Assembly (NCBI GenBank): GCA_014925825.1
Contig: JACGCK010000271.1
Span: 1 to 54,279, forward strand
Length of the DNA stretch: 54,279 nucleotides
Direction of reading: 5' to 3'
Source of the DNA: Pholiota molesta
Taxonomy: Eukaryota; Basidiomycota; Agaricomycetes; Agaricales; Strophariaceae
Part shown: positions 30,865-42,830 of the stretch, piece by piece
Numbering within the stretch: position 1 is the stretch's first letter
Layout of the letters: each line of letters starts with the position of its first letter
Made by a program: the position numbers and the translations under genes
The notes under the pieces: generated by a model
What the model was told of the DNA's origin: nothing
Databases searched by the model: none
What the model saw: only the letters and a program-made list of their open reading frames with translations

Positions 30865-33102
30865 ATGGCTCCTGCGGAAGATACGACATCTCATTGGGAC
30901 TACTGTATACCATCTTCGGACGACATATATCCTCTGAGCCCCTTTTTCCTTTTTCCGAACCATTCCACCTCAACGAACACCACTTCCCGCGACCTATCTG
31001 GACATCAATTTGGAATGAGTTCTATGGGAGGCTCTAGTGCTTTGTTGCACGGTCAGAGCCTTGACGACAATTCTTGCGACAAATATTCGGCATCTGGCTA
31101 TGCATCCGAGCCCTCTTCCGCGAACGGGCCCACTCAGCGTCATCGAAACCCACCTTTGCCATCCTGGTTATTTCCGAGCTCAGATTGCTCCGCCACGAGG
31201 TTTTTTACGCCTTCTACTAACTTCAGGGAAAACCTCGACTCCTTAGGCCTTTCAGGACACGTGGAGACTAAATCGCAGCTGCATTCCTGTTCGCCTGCTC
31301 CCCAATCTACATTGACTGGGAACTTGCCGCCATCACGTTCAGACAGGGACTATATGGACCATGATGGGGGTATCTATCATCATCTATCCCCCGATCCGAG
31401 CGAAAGCCTTTTATCGCCCCTTCCCTTGTCATGGCCAGGTAACAGACTTTCTCTGGGCGCACTTCCAGGGGATATCTACAACCCGGGCTTGATGTTTTCT
31501 GGAGCCTTAGGGTCCATCAATGGTTCAAAAGACGTCCCGATTGAGAGCGACGATGATGATTTCTCTGCCAATCGCCCTTTTGCGCAACTGTTGTGGGGCA
31601 GTCCCAGTTCTGTAGATACAGACTTGGATGATGAGTCAATAACGTCCTCAACATCCTCTCTATCGCCGGAATATTTGGACACAGATTTACGCCACTCTCC
31701 TCTTGCGTCAGACGAGGACGAGGAATTCGAAGATGACCCCTATTACTCACAACTTTCTCCACCCATGCACCACGATGACCACAGATACCACATAGACCAA
31801 TACCCGACGCGTTTTGATTTGTACAATGAGACGCTTTCGCCTCTTTCTCTATCTTCTCCACATCGGCACAGGTTTTCACCGGAGCCGCCTCTCCTGCAAC
31901 CAGCATCACCACCGCTGCCAAATCCCGACTCGCTCGGGTTCCCTCTATTGTCGTTCCCCAAAAATGACCAATGGTCGTTGTACAACACGGACGATGCTCC
32001 CACCAGTGTACCATGTTCTCCATCACGGCGGCGTTCTGCCGACCTTCCTCTCCTCGATGAGGACCCGTTCGGACTCCAAGAAGGATCCTCTTCCATGCAG
32101 GTGGACGATGCGATGACGACCACGACGGACGAACCGCCGCAGCGAAACTTCTGGCTCTCGCTTCCTGGCGCGGAAACCGACGACGACCTAATACCGCGCG
32201 AACTCGGCTCGAAGAACTACGTCCCCGATCCAACGATAACGGTGCCCACGACACCGCCCTCGTCCAGCTCCGGCGGCCTCCTTCTGTGGGACGTCGACGG
32301 CGGCGATTTGGTGCGCCGGCGCTCGCCCTCCCCGGAGGACTTCTACCTGGACCCCTCCGTGCTCGCGGAGCTTCCGAAGGACGAAACCGGCGCGGAGGTG
32401 CAGAAGATCTACGAGTTGAAACAGCGCACGGCGGGCCGGGAGAGCTGGGAGCGGGAGAAGTCGCGTGAGCTGTCGGCGCTGCTGCGGTTGAAGCTGAAGT
32501 TGGATGAGTCGGGATCGCCGAGTAATATCGGCACCTGTTCTGCAAAGTCGAATGGGCTAGCCCATTCGACTTTGCAGGCCTCGGCTGCTGATGCTACTGG
32601 ACGCGTGCCTCAGCCAACTCCCATTTCTGCCGAAACGACATCAACGGCGCCCATGGCTTCAAGTAGTAGTCCGTCCGATCCAGCAAGCACGTCTGCTCCG
32701 CTGCCCGATCTATCGCCAATGTCGACGCCGAATCCGAATCCAGCAAGTACCCGCACCAGTCATCAGTTCCGTTGTAACCATCCAAGCGCGCGAAAGCCGG
32801 CTATATCAAGTATGGACCAGCTCGTCGCGAACATGGTCTTCCATCGCCAGCAGGAGCCGCTTAGGAAGAAGCCTGCGCGAGCACGGACGTGGTCGCCGCC
32901 CGCAGCGGGTGTGCCGAAGGCCCATCCGACGCCGAAGTCGCCCCTGAGGCAGATGCTGCTCCCGGATGAATGCGATGATGGGGAGATGGAGGAGGATGAA
33001 GGGTTGAGCCCGCGTCTTGCGCAGCTGGTGGAATCACCGCTGCCCTTGAGCCCGCTGTGTCTGATGGAGACGGATCTTGCGCCATCGCTCACTTATCAGT
33101 AG
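30865..33102 (+). CDS. large, mostly disordered conserved fungal protein of unknown function
   Basis: One long exon. The open frame reaches back to 30760, but the codons before 30865 look like intron sequence (TTCTAG precedes), so I take Met at 30865 (MAPAEDTTSHW), giving about 745 residues. Composition is S/P/D-rich throughout. The only folded-looking part is a conserved stretch near the last third (FYLDPSVLAELPKDE, VQKIYELKQRTAGRE, ELSALLRLKLKLDE). The C-terminus has short basic/aromatic motifs (KPARARTWSPPAAG) typical of regulatory linear motifs. I do not recognise the gene; a nuclear or signalling role is a guess. A perfect 38-bp palindrome lies in the coding sequence at 32540-32577. Confidence 0.7.
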   Translation: MAPAEDTTSHWDYCIPSSDDIYPLSPFFLFPNHSTSTNTTSRDLSGHQFGMSSMGGSSALLHGQSLDDNSCDKYSASGYASEPSSANGPTQRHRNPPLPSWLFPSSDCSATRFFTPSTNFRENLDSLGLSGHVETKSQLHSCSPAPQSTLTGNLPPSRSDRDYMDHDGGIYHHLSPDPSESLLSPLPLSWPGNRLSLGALPGDIYNPGLMFSGALGSINGSKDVPIESDDDDFSANRPFAQLLWGSPSSVDTDLDDESITSSTSSLSPEYLDTDLRHSPLASDEDEEFEDDPYYSQLSPPMHHDDHRYHIDQYPTRFDLYNETLSPLSLSSPHRHRFSPEPPLLQPASPPLPNPDSLGFPLLSFPKNDQWSLYNTDDAPTSVPCSPSRRRSADLPLLDEDPFGLQEGSSSMQVDDAMTTTTDEPPQRNFWLSLPGAETDDDLIPRELGSKNYVPDPTITVPTTPPSSSSGGLLLWDVDGGDLVRRRSPSPEDFYLDPSVLAELPKDETGAEVQKIYELKQRTAGRESWEREKSRELSALLRLKLKLDESGSPSNIGTCSAKSNGLAHSTLQASAADATGRVPQPTPISAETTSTAPMASSSSPSDPASTSAPLPDLSPMSTPNPNPASTRTSHQFRCNHPSARKPAISSMDQLVANMVFHRQQEPLRKKPARARTWSPPAAGVPKAHPTPKSPLRQMLLPDECDDGEMEEDEGLSPRLAQLVESPLPLSPLCLMETDLAPSLTYQ
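32540..32577. repeat. perfect 38-bp palindrome inside a coding sequence
   Basis: The two 19-bp arms (outer CTGCAAAGTCG, centre GGGCTAGCCC) are exact reverse complements with no spacer. The reading frame stays open through it (TCSAKSNGLAHSTLQ). Confidence 0.9.
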
Positions 33103-34238
33103 GCCGCCGTTGCCCTACGGTAGGAAGGTGCGTCCCGGTGCCTTTTTCTGAGAATGAGTATTGGAATTGACATTACTTTTTTCACCCTTTCCTTTCAGCG
33201 TGCAGGTTGCGCATCGTGCCGATCGTCTGGAGTTACCGAGATCCCGCGATTCATCTCATCTTTCCCGTTTTCTATCCATTTAATCATACCATCTACAATT
33301 CGATATCCTTTGCACATGTACCAAAAATCTAACACCATCCATTCGTCCTCTATCTCTTTCTCTCATGCGTGATCTGTTTCTCTCTGTCTTCCCGCCTCTT
33401 CGCGGCTGATTAGTCTGGCCCACCCTCTTCGCATGCATCACGATTTCAAGTCCGGGTTACGAATGGTGGATTCAGGCTCCCTCTCCGCTAGATGGGCGAA
33501 GAATGCGGATGGGAACACGTCACGCGCAGTATGAATGATATATGCGACACCCCCAATGTACTAAGTATCTTTTACTTACTCACTCTACTACTCCCCATGT
33601 AGCTATATTCTCCGAAGGTCCGTTCTTCCTTTCTCTGGCCGCGTTTCATTTCTCGCCTCTGCATTTTTTCTCTCTCTATTTGTGGTTGCTCCGATTTTGC
33701 TTTCTTCATTTCCTGTCCACAATGCTCCGTCCGCCTTTACTGCTGTCATTTCAATGAATGCGACACCTCATTTCATTTGCCTCGCAATTGCTCTACCAAA
33801 ATTTTACAAATGATCTGCTACTTACTTAATATTTTGCTTTATTCAATGGACATGATCGATTAGCTTGTCGTTTTTTTTGACTCTTCCCTAGGTGTGGTTA
33901 ATGTATGTTTCTCGCTGACGTCGTCTCAAAATATGAACCTATTTTTACATCCCTGCGATATCGTCTAAAATTCTATACAGTATCTTCTATTTCATGACTA
34001 TGACGATGGTTATCCCAATGTCCTCCACGCGTTTCTGCAAAAGATCACAATCAAGTTACGCACAAGCTTCATGATGCCAAGCCGATGGCGCACTGGCCTG
34101 GGCAGCTCTGGTCGGTGGGCACTTGGTGGGCACCGTTCTAAGAAATAGCCCGTGACTGAGTCCGACTCTGGTCCGACTCGAATCGGACTCGAAGTTGAAT
34201 TTGATCCACCAGTGCACCCTCTCCAAGACTACTCCAAG
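33103..34238. other. intergenic, 3' UTR and C2-gene promoter
   Basis: C/T-rich, with long pyrimidine runs between 33150 and 33750. No credible coding frame. Confidence 0.45.
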
Positions 34239-35829
34239 ATGCCTGGCGGACGTCGTAATCCTCTCAGCGTATCGCATATCCTCGAAAAGGTCGGCGATGC
34301 CGTTCACAACGCGAAAGACACCGCGCACGAGGAGAAGTCTTCGCTGACGAAGAAGATCGGAGAGCTTGGCCTCCCGATCCCGTATGTCGATCTCAGCATT
34401 CAGGTGAATGGCGCTTTCCAGTTCTGTCCTGTATGTAGGGAAAGACTCATTGGGTGGCGTCGGGCAGTTTATTGGGGCTTCTGGACTTCCGCGGATGGAC
34501 GTAGTCGGTAGTGCCGACCCGTATTTCGTGGCCAAGATTGATGATAAGATCTCCTTCGTGTTCGTTCCAGATCGTTTGGGCACCGCAGGTTACTGAAGAT
34601 ATTACAATTACACAGCTCATCGGTGCAGCAAAAGACGCTCTCTCCTGTGTGGAATGAGGTCTGGCGAGTCAAGAACGTCCCTGCTACTGCCGATCTGGTG
34701 ATCACGTTCATGGACAAGGATGACGGCTCTCTAACGGACGACTTCATTGGCAGTGTCAAGACGAGTGTCGCCGCAGGGGCGAAGGAAGTTGAAATCGAGG
34801 GCCCACTATTGAAACTTCGGAGCTCGCGCGGGACGTTTTGGTTCAAGGTGCGTTCAAGCTTTCGCCTTTGCCGTTGTCAGAAATAACCCTGTGCTCATCT
34901 CATCGCATGATTCGCATCCCTAGATCGAAAGCACGTCGGCAGAGGACGAAGATCCGGCTGCGTATCCATATCTCTTCAACGGGCCTATTCGCTTTTCGAG
35001 GCATTTCTCGCCTACGGTCGGTGCACTTACCAATATCAATAACGCGCGCCTCTACTCCACGTGGAAGATGTTCATTATGGGCATCCCGCAAATCTTTGGC
35101 GACGTGCACCAGCATTGGAACAGAAATTACAAAGCCGCGCAGAGCATCTTCCAGGGCCCGACGAGCATAGCCGTGCGCAGTGGGATTCAGGCGGGCCACC
35201 GGATGCTCTACGCGCGCACTTCGACGAATGGGTTCGGGGTCATCAACGACACGGCGGATATCATGAAACTGCTGCACAGCGGCCCCGGCCGCGACGGCAG
35301 CGACGGCGGCGCGTTCGCGCACCGCGTGAAGCCCGCGGTGTACACGTACATCATCTCCTCCGAAGACGACTCGTGGCGCTTCTCGGAGACGGGCGCGGCG
35401 TTCTTGATCGACTTCGCGAGCAAACACGCGCTGCACGCGAACTGCTGCGAGACGGTGCGCTACAGCGGCGAGTTCCACCCGCGTCCTGCGGGCGGCTGGG
35501 CGAATTTCTCGGATGATACCCCAGATGAGGCGGTGAAGTGGGAGCTCGTGATCGACAACAACTCGGGGACGTATGCCCCAGACCCGAAGATGCTGCCTGC
35601 GGTGAAGGCGCTGCTGGAGCACAACTTCCCTGGTATTGGGATATTTGCACTGGATCATGGGGATGAACAACTCAAGCAGAGCCGCGAGGCGTGCAGGGCA
35701 TACGCGCTGAAGTACCGCGGGGTAAATCAGGACGAATTGCAGCCCCATGCGCATGCCGGTGAAGAGACCTTGAGTCACCGAATTTCAACTTCAATCAATC
35801 CCTTGACAATCGAGGAACAGATGAGTTGA
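34239..35829 (+). CDS. C2-domain protein with fungal-specific C-terminal region
   Basis: Four exons (34239-34403, 34468-34559, 34616-34847, 34924-35829) join in phase to give 464 residues. After an amphipathic N-terminus (VSHILEKVGDAVHNAKDTAH), a C2 domain occupies about residues 50-160. It contains ASGLPRMDVVGSADPYFVAK, TLSPVWNEVW, LVITFMDKDDGSLTDDFIGS and RGTFWFK. Aspartates at the usual calcium-binding loop positions (MDV--SADPY, DKDDGS) suggest Ca2+-dependent membrane binding. The remaining ~300 residues (HFSPTVGALTNINNARLYST, WKMFIMGIPQIFGDVHQHWN, WELVIDNNSGTYAPD) form a fungal-conserved domain of unknown role. Its job may be lipid or membrane traffic, but this is an inference from the C2 domain only. 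Confidence 0.85.
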
Positions 35830-36423
35830 AGTATTTGCGAATTAGCGCTCGTGTTTTATGACTCCCAGGTATATCCTATCAGTTATAAAAATTTCCATGT
35901 GTAACACCTATACCCACTATGTAGGATTATTGAAACCGATACCATTGGACACTTTGCCTCAATCCCTCAAATTTGAAAGTCACCTTTCCAAATCTGTCAG
36001 CAATGTTGTCGTTCATATTTCTCGTCCCAAGGGCCTGCTGTTACGATAAGTATTAATATTAAGCGCTGAAGCACCCAGCGCTGCCCACTGCGATTCCATC
36101 ACTTTCGATTGAAGTCGGATTCGGATCCTATTAAATTGGAACACTCGAAGGAGGGGCTGGCACCGACATTAGATTACCAAACACCATATGATTTTCAAGT
36201 TTTGATGAGCATAGCTGCCATAGCATCTCGTGTAGAAATAGATTCAAAACTGGTCAAAATAGCGGTATAAATATACAGCAGTCAACGCAACCGTATAGGA
36301 CATATAGGACAGGCCGCAAGAACTTTTATCTTCATAATTTATCATTTGCCATCCAGATAGGAGATATCTGCCATATTGAGCTCAATTCCTAATTATGCGT
36401 GTTACATAGGATCCACAAGTAAA
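35830..36423. other. convergent intergenic region, no gene seen
   Basis: AT-rich 3' regions of the C2 gene and the monooxygenase gene, which end toward each other. Confidence 0.5.
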
Positions 36424-38883
36424 TTAAGCCCTCGAAAAACGAGCGCTTAGCTCCGTAGTCCAATTTATCCACGCCTTTAACGTGGACCTAATGTCGAACT
36501 GACCTCCTGTTAAACCATACTTATATGCTCCGAACGCAACAGAAGCGAGCAGTATTAGTCGCGCAAAACGACGGAGACGTTGGCGCGAACGCTGCTGTTT
36601 TAACCACGCGGTGGTGCCTATGCCAAAGTAGTGATTCCAATTGGGTCTGCGGAACCAGAAATAGAATACGCTGGACGATCTGCAGGCGGAAGATCAGTGA
36701 GGAATTTATCTGACGAGCAAGGCAGGGTACTCACTCTGGGAATGCATTAGTGATTTTGCCAGTCCCGCCCACACGATACCATGAATGACATTGTGTAAAG
36801 ACAGATTTGCTCAGCCTCGCTTGAATCATATCATCGTATTCGTTTGTCGCCTTTTCGCTCACTTCTATGGAGACAATTTTGTGCTCGAGAATGGGCTGAA
36901 TTAGCTGCATGATGTAGTTGACCTGTCAGAAACCGGGACGCCGTTAGCGATTGCGACTAACAAATGGGGGGAGGTAATGTACCTGCAGTTCATTGGTCCA
37001 TACTACGGAGGTATGACCAGTAGCGATATTTGGGCCTTAAACATAAGTCTTGGTAAGTATATGAGAAGATCTTGACTTGAAATTAAGACACAAACCGAAT
37101 ATCAAGAAGAAATTAGGAAATCCGGGCACGGTTGTACCGAGATACGCCTTCGGTCCCTTTTGTTCCTCATAATACTGTTGAATCGTTTTATCTAATCTCC
37201 CTTTAATGGGAACCGGATACTCGTCCTTGTAACCAAATAAGTCACGATATGAAAAGATATCGCGAAGGCACTTACCGCGACATAGCCTGTTGCAAATATC
37301 AAGACGTCCAAGGGAACGTGTTCGCCTACACCAGTCAATGTCATATTTTGGTTGCGCTTTATTTCTGGGTGAGAACATACCTGTCTTGGTCAGTATCCCA
37401 TCCTCCACGATGGTCTCTATTCCCTCATAATTGATGTCTAAATTCGGACGGTGAAGGGCGCTTAAATATTTCGCGTCGAAAATGACGCGTTTGCAACCGA
37501 GAGCTATTTATAAAGGAAGTCAAAATAAAGTAGCAAGTTAAACTTTCTGACACGAACGATATTTTGGTATGATTTTTTCACGATATTTCTTCGGCGCAGA
37601 GGACGTCATATACCACGTAACGAACTGTATAACTGAAATATTAGCGGCTGAATGGTGGGAACACGAAACTTCCAAGATGAATACGTACCTTTGTTGTGCT
37701 CCATCGGAGCACTGAGTTTGCAAGACAGTCGTGTACAATGTTTCAAACTGTAGAAGAATGAGACCGGTCCAACAATATGACACCATCTTTCTGAACATAC
37801 TATAAGAAAATGCGACCAGCGAGATACACGCATCAGGAATGGGAACAATCGAAACAGCCCTTGCCTAAATGCTGAATACGACTTTCGGGGCTGCAAAAAT
37901 GACAATGCCATTAAGTAGGGTGGAATACGTTGTTCGATAAACAAAGCAACTTACCGAAGGAAACATCCAGTTCGGTGACCGACAGAACTGAATAATTTTC
38001 GTAGTCGGGTCTTGTGATATGATGGGTACAAATTGCGTGCTACAAGAAGAAATTATCAACGAAGGTCAGTACAGGTTATTTTGCAACAACATCATAAGCT
38101 TACGCGGACGCGCCATTTCCTATCACTCCAACCCTTCTGCCACTGAGATTTTTCGAGTAATCCCATCTTCCTGAGTGGAATATATCGCCTTTAAAACTCT
38201 TCAAGCCCGGCACATGCGCATAACGTGGCGTCTCCAGGATACCCACAGCAGAAATCACAATATGAGCTGTGGAGTGCGTCTTGACGTCGGTCGTAGGGTT
38301 CTTTGTAACGATGTCGTACATATGAGTGCTGTCGTTCCATTCTGCGGAAACGACGAGGCTATTGAAGACGATATGCGGATAGAGGTTGTGCTTCTTGGCC
38401 AGGAGGACCCAGTATTCCAAAATCTTCTCTTGCGGTAGGTGAGAAGCTGTCCAATTGCGAAGCTCGGTTGACAGGCAGTAGAAAGGCATCGTAACGTCAG
38501 AGGAACAACCCTGTAAGACGCGATGAATGGATGGTCTGTACATTGACGGGAACGAGTTACCGGATAGATGTTATCCTGTTCGATAAACCATATTTAATAC
38601 TTGGGCCCTCGGTCGCAGAGTTTGTAATGCAAGAAACTTACCCTCCAAGTCCCTCCTACTTCCGCTGCTTTCTCATAAATCTAAAAATCGCATGAGCGGA
38701 GTGTCGATAGTCGCTCTGGACAATGGAGCGCACCGTGAAGTTCTCATAGCCAAACTTCGCCTTCAACGCAATCGCACAGGTCAACCCTCCCGCCCTTTGT
38801 GCCAGGTGAGCTATCGATATTCAATGACGACTAAGAGTCCAAACGTACCCAGAGCCTATGATGACCACTCTCGGATTGGCCAT
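36424..38883 (-). CDS. FAD- and NADPH-dependent monooxygenase of the Baeyer-Villiger type
   Basis: About 14 exons from Met at 38883 to TAA at 36424 give roughly 580 residues. The Rossmann FAD motif is split by the first intron (VVIIGSG then AGGLTCAIAL). It is followed by YEKAAEVGGTWR, DNIYPGCSSDVTMPFY, the BVMO fingerprint F-x-G-x3-H-x3-W-D (FKGDIFHSGRWD) and the NADPH Rossmann motif RVGVIGNGASA. Further on are FCRSPNWMFPS, YPLGCKRVIFDAKYLSAL, VPLDVLIFATGYVA and PNIATGHTSVVWTNELQ. Such enzymes insert an oxygen next to a ketone or hydroxylate substrates and are often in secondary metabolism. Here no clustered biosynthetic genes flank it. The C-terminus carries a predicted TM helix (ARLILLASVAFGAYKYG), suggesting endoplasmic-reticulum anchoring. 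All joins checked kept phase. Confidence 0.85.
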
Positions 38884-40288
38884 GTCAAGTTGAAACTTGG
38901 TCGGGCAGGTTTATTCTGAGATGGAAGCAAGAAGCGAACTTCAAGATAACTTCCTTGGGATGTACTTATAGCTATGGCCGTGGATACTTCCGACAATCTG
39001 TGGGAAATACAGGTCAGATATCAGATACGCAAAGTATGTGACTGATCTACCATTGTTAGACTAGTATACACCGTTATTTAGATGATATACTTCTTACAGA
39101 ATCTTCCGTTACTCGGATCCGTTGTTTGTTGCTCCGGCGTCCGAATGCGCCTTACCACCCTTCCGCGCGCTTCGCTGATAGCTGTTCTCCTCTCAGCTCT
39201 GGAAATTGCGTCGACTGAAAGCCAAGAGTACCTAGCATATCCTTCCCTCCGAACAGGGTTCTACGATTAGTTTTTAAAACCATCATTGGCGGAAGGAATA
39301 CCTGGCCGAGTTGATATTACTATGTACATGTACATGTCTGATGACGGTGCATGCGACCAAGTCTTGGATCAATCACTGATAGCCTTCACAACATGCGATG
39401 AACTTTTCCTGAGAAGCAATCTTGCCGACCCGGCATTCTGTTATTTCCGGTCCCTATGCTGAAACTGAGATTCATATGTTATTGACGTAGAGAATTGACA
39501 TTCTTGAGTAATTCAAGCATCGAAGCGGTATGGGCCTCGAACAATATCATTCGCAAGGGGTTGTGCGCGGTGCACGCGATGACAACACTAGAAAAATCAC
39601 GTCTATAAAACCAGTACGAGTATCTTTGCAAAGCTCGTACCATGGTCCGTAGAAGATCTCACGTACGGTTGTATGGCAGCAGGTTGTGCACCTGTTGAAG
39701 CAATAAAGTGGATGTTAGCTAGCCACCAATCTACTATACCAGTTTGAGACGTCTAGAAACTAAACCTTCGACAACGGAAGGATCCGCGAAAGCGCTAGAA
39801 GTAAGTAAGGCTTTTGTCCGAAGCGATGTCTTTGCAGTTGAAAATTCCTCTTCTATTATTGCAGGCCTGGAAACATAGCCGTCGATAGAAGGCACGCCAC
39901 ACCACAAGATGATGGGAGCTGCGCAAGCCCGTAAACAGCTGCACCCTATGTACGGGTGCAGTGAGGGGATGTAGAGGATGTTACTAGGTTCGATTCTTCC
40001 CAGAGATGGAACCCAGAGCTCAAGCTTCAAGACTTGAAGCTGAAGCTTGAAGCTTGAAGCTTGAAGGTCGTCAGAGGACTGAAATGCGTATGTGAGTATA
40101 TTGGCTGGCCGTAGCTTTCGGTTTCGTTACCTTTCGTTACATACAAGATAAAGGAGTGGTGTGCACTTGACGTTACATTATCATTGATTATAAGTATTCA
40201 ACATCAGTAAATTGTGGAAAAGTTGATATCTAGTTGTAGCTCCGACAACTAAGTGGCAGTGTTACGGCGGGGTATATTGGCATATAAG
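38884..40288. other. intergenic, no gene seen
   Basis: Upstream region of the monooxygenase. A short (TTGAAGC)n-like repeat with internal inverted symmetry lies at about 40020-40066. Minus-strand frame 39734-40030 has no recognisable features. Confidence 0.4.
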
Positions 40289-40984
40289 ACATTATATTGT
40301 TGTCTTCAGATATTAGATATATTGTAAGCAGTATCTAACTATTACAGAAGGACACAACCATATAAATGAATGGTATTGCAGCTACATATACTTTGCCGGG
40401 TATATCTAACTATTATAGCAAATGACATTATTCCAATGTATTGTATGTTTCTTGTCATTATCTTATCAGTATGACATTTCTGAGATAAGCGCAATGTATT
40501 GTAGCACCACAGTAACATATACATTATATTGTTGTCTTCAGATATTAGATATATTGTAAGCAGTATCTAACTATTACAGAAGGACACAACCATATAAATG
40601 AATGGTATTGCAGCTACATATACTTTGCCGGGTATATCTAACTATTATAGCAAATGACATTATTCCAATGTATTGTATGTTTCTTGTCATTATCTTATCA
40701 GTATGACATTTCTGAGATAAGCGCAATGTATTGTAGCACCACAGTAACATATACATTATATTGTTGTCTTCAGATATTAGATATATTGTAAGCAGTATCT
40801 AACTATTACAGAAGGACACAACCATATAAATGAATGGTATTGCAGCTACATATACTTTGCCGGGTATATCTAACTATTATAGCAAATGACATTATTCCAA
40901 TGTATTGTATGTTACTTGTCATTATCTTATCAGTATGACGTTTTCGGGATAAGAGCAATATATCGTAGCACCACAGTAACATTT
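40289..40984. repeat. tandem repeat, 3 copies of 232 bp
   Basis: Copies start at 40289, 40521 and 40753, each with ACATTATATTGTTGTC. I see no difference between copies 1 and 2. Copy 3 differs at a few positions toward its end (GTTACTTG for GTTTCTTG, GACGTTTTCGGG for GACATTTCTGAG). AT-rich, no coding potential. Each unit has two versions of TATCTAACTATTA(C/T)AG. Confidence 0.95.
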
Positions 40985-41529
40985 AATTCCAAATTTAAGC
41001 GGGTTCGCGGGTAGTAAACCGCCAGGATTTAAGACATTCGTTGTGAACCATGAAATGAACCGTAAGAGCCGTAAGCAAAATGAGTGCCGCAAAATCGTGA
41101 ATATTTCTCAAGGCGATAAAAAGTACCATTGAAAAACATGAGAAACTGATTGCATCAACGCATAAAAAAGCAGAATTGATGACATTCTATTTCTATTCAT
41201 GATATGCAGTCCATAAAAACTATGGCGCTAAAGGAAGGGATCTCATTTCAATAGTAGAACTCGTTATATAACTTTTTTACACATCGAAAATTATAAAACA
41301 TTGAGTATACGGAGCAAGAGGGGCAAGAATATTTGGGACGCTACAAGATATTGGTATAATACATGCAAATGAAGCTCAAGATACAGATGGAAGTAATATA
41401 GTACAACGGGGAGGAGAGCACATGATGCTCGAACAAAGTAACTAGGACACGAATTAGCATTTCTGCTTGCGAAAAAATGAAAAAATTGGCGACGTACCAA
41501 GATTTAAGGCTGGTGCTGGTGGGTGGTTT
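40985..41529. other. intergenic, no gene seen
   Basis: AT-rich. A 69-codon minus-strand frame at 41291-41500 is rich in aromatic residues and unconvincing. Confidence 0.4.
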
Positions 41530-41960
41530 ACGAATGCACTCCTTTACGGAGAGTGGTACCTGGGATTACAAGTGAGTAATAGCATTTGAATAATGAGTTA
41601 CAACTTACCAGACGCGGAGACGGCGGAAGTCGCGGAGGCGAACGAGGCCAAGCTTATCGCCTTGTTCACCATATTCCAAAGCCCTTTCAGCCTTCCAGAC
41701 CATCCCCATCCTCGCCGCCTCCCAGAATCGCGCCGAGGTCGAACCGCCGGCCCAGCGCCTCTCCCTGCCCTTTCAGATCTGCCCCTCCGCATACTGGTCT
41801 GACCAATCGAGCCATCTGGGCGTTGGCGTTCTGCGTTTGTTCGTCGGCAGCAGCTGGTGTCAGTGTGGTTGTTGTTGCTGCTGTTGCTAATGAGGTAGGT
41901 GATGTGGAACTGAGCAAAAGGTTGTTGAGCTTATTTCTTCTCGCCACCACTGCCACCACT
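41530..41960 (-). pseudogene. 3' part of an unidentified minus-strand gene
   Basis: A minus-strand frame reads PVCGGADLKGQGEALGRRFD, LGAILGGGEDGDGLEGLKGL and WNMVNKAISLASFASATSAV, and meets a clean GTAAGT donor at 41618-41613. A short last exon after a CCCAG acceptor adds TTLRKGVHS and a stop near 41530. Clean splice sites argue it is, or was, a real gene. Its upstream exons cannot be followed because a broken phosphatidylserine decarboxylase on the other strand occupies the next 800 bp. Family not recognised. Confidence 0.35.
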
Positions 41961-42078
41961 GCCTTTCACGCGCGCTGAGCAACGCGCACACGCCGCCTCT
42001 CAACAGGTCATCCTTGTATGCTTCTTTGTTATTATTTCTAATTGAATATTTTCTCATTGAATTGTGCATGCATTTAGG

Positions 42079-42830
42079 TAAGTCCAGCAGATGGCACGGT
42101 GCTGCACTTTGGACAACTTACGGATTCGCGCGTGGAGCAAGTCAAGGGCATTACCTACTCGCTCGACACGCTGCTGGGCATCGAGCGCCCCGGCTCGCCC
42201 ACCTCCGTCATCAAAGGCGGCAGCAACATGTCCGTTGTGGACGATTACGAATTCCCATCGTCAACGGGATCGACTATACATTGGAACAACTCATCGGGGG
42301 CACGTCGTCGCCCTCGACGTCGGAAAGCCAGACGCCGACGTCATCTGCATCGTCGTCTTCCGCTGTGATCCTCTCCTCCTCTGCCCCGACTACCCTGCTT
42401 CGAATGATGTTGTTCCACATAAATTCGGAGCGCAAACGGACGCCTCTGTGGGCTCGGATAACACGGAAGCGACGCTGGTACACGACGCATCTATGGCGTT
42501 GCAGATGGGGTGAAGCCGACGCTGGACCGACGACGCAGTGTGACGTCAGGCAAGGAGGTACGACTACGACCGGGCAACGCTCTGTTCTTCTGGATGATTC
42601 ATCTCGCTCCTGGCGACTATCATCGCTACCACAGTCCAACAGCATGGGTTGTTGAGAAAAGAAGACGCTTCGTCGGTATGTGTTCGGACTAGTCAGCAAG
42701 CCCAGGCTCATTTATTTTTCTTGCCTTTGAATTGTTGGCTAAAAGTTTCTTTCCTCTGCAGGCGATCTTTTCTCCGTGTCGCCCTGGATGGCTAAGCGCC
42801 TCAACGAGCGCATTGGGGGCAAAGGCAGCG
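42079..42830 (+). pseudogene. PSD1: broken phosphatidylserine decarboxylase (mitochondrial PSD1 type), partial
   Basis: After a TTTAG acceptor the exon reads [30 protein letters not shown] and SVVDDYEF. A frame change near 42255 leads to [20 protein letters not shown], another to [14 protein letters not shown] and ASMALQMG. A lost base near 42511 (GGGTGAAG where GGGGTGAAG would continue) breaks into [11 protein letters not shown]. Then come [20 protein letters not shown] and [15 protein letters not shown], a GTATGT...CTGCAG intron and DLFSVSPWMAKRLNER, where recognisable homology stops. The C-terminal half with the LGST autocatalytic site, needed to form the pyruvoyl cofactor, was not found. 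An intact copy makes phosphatidylethanolamine in the inner mitochondrial membrane. Introns are retained, so this is a DNA-level copy, not a retrocopy. Confidence 0.75.

Noticed and set aside
31517..32545. 342-codon minus-strand frame opposite the disordered-protein gene
   Set aside because: Arginine/serine-rich shadow of the plus-strand S/P/D-rich coding sequence.
34900..35778. 292-codon minus-strand frame
   Set aside because: Antisense shadow of the large last exon of the C2-domain gene, which has clear homology and splice phase.
40289..40984. CRISPR-like array
   Set aside because: Three long, near-identical contiguous units with no spacers; a simple tandem repeat in a eukaryotic genome.
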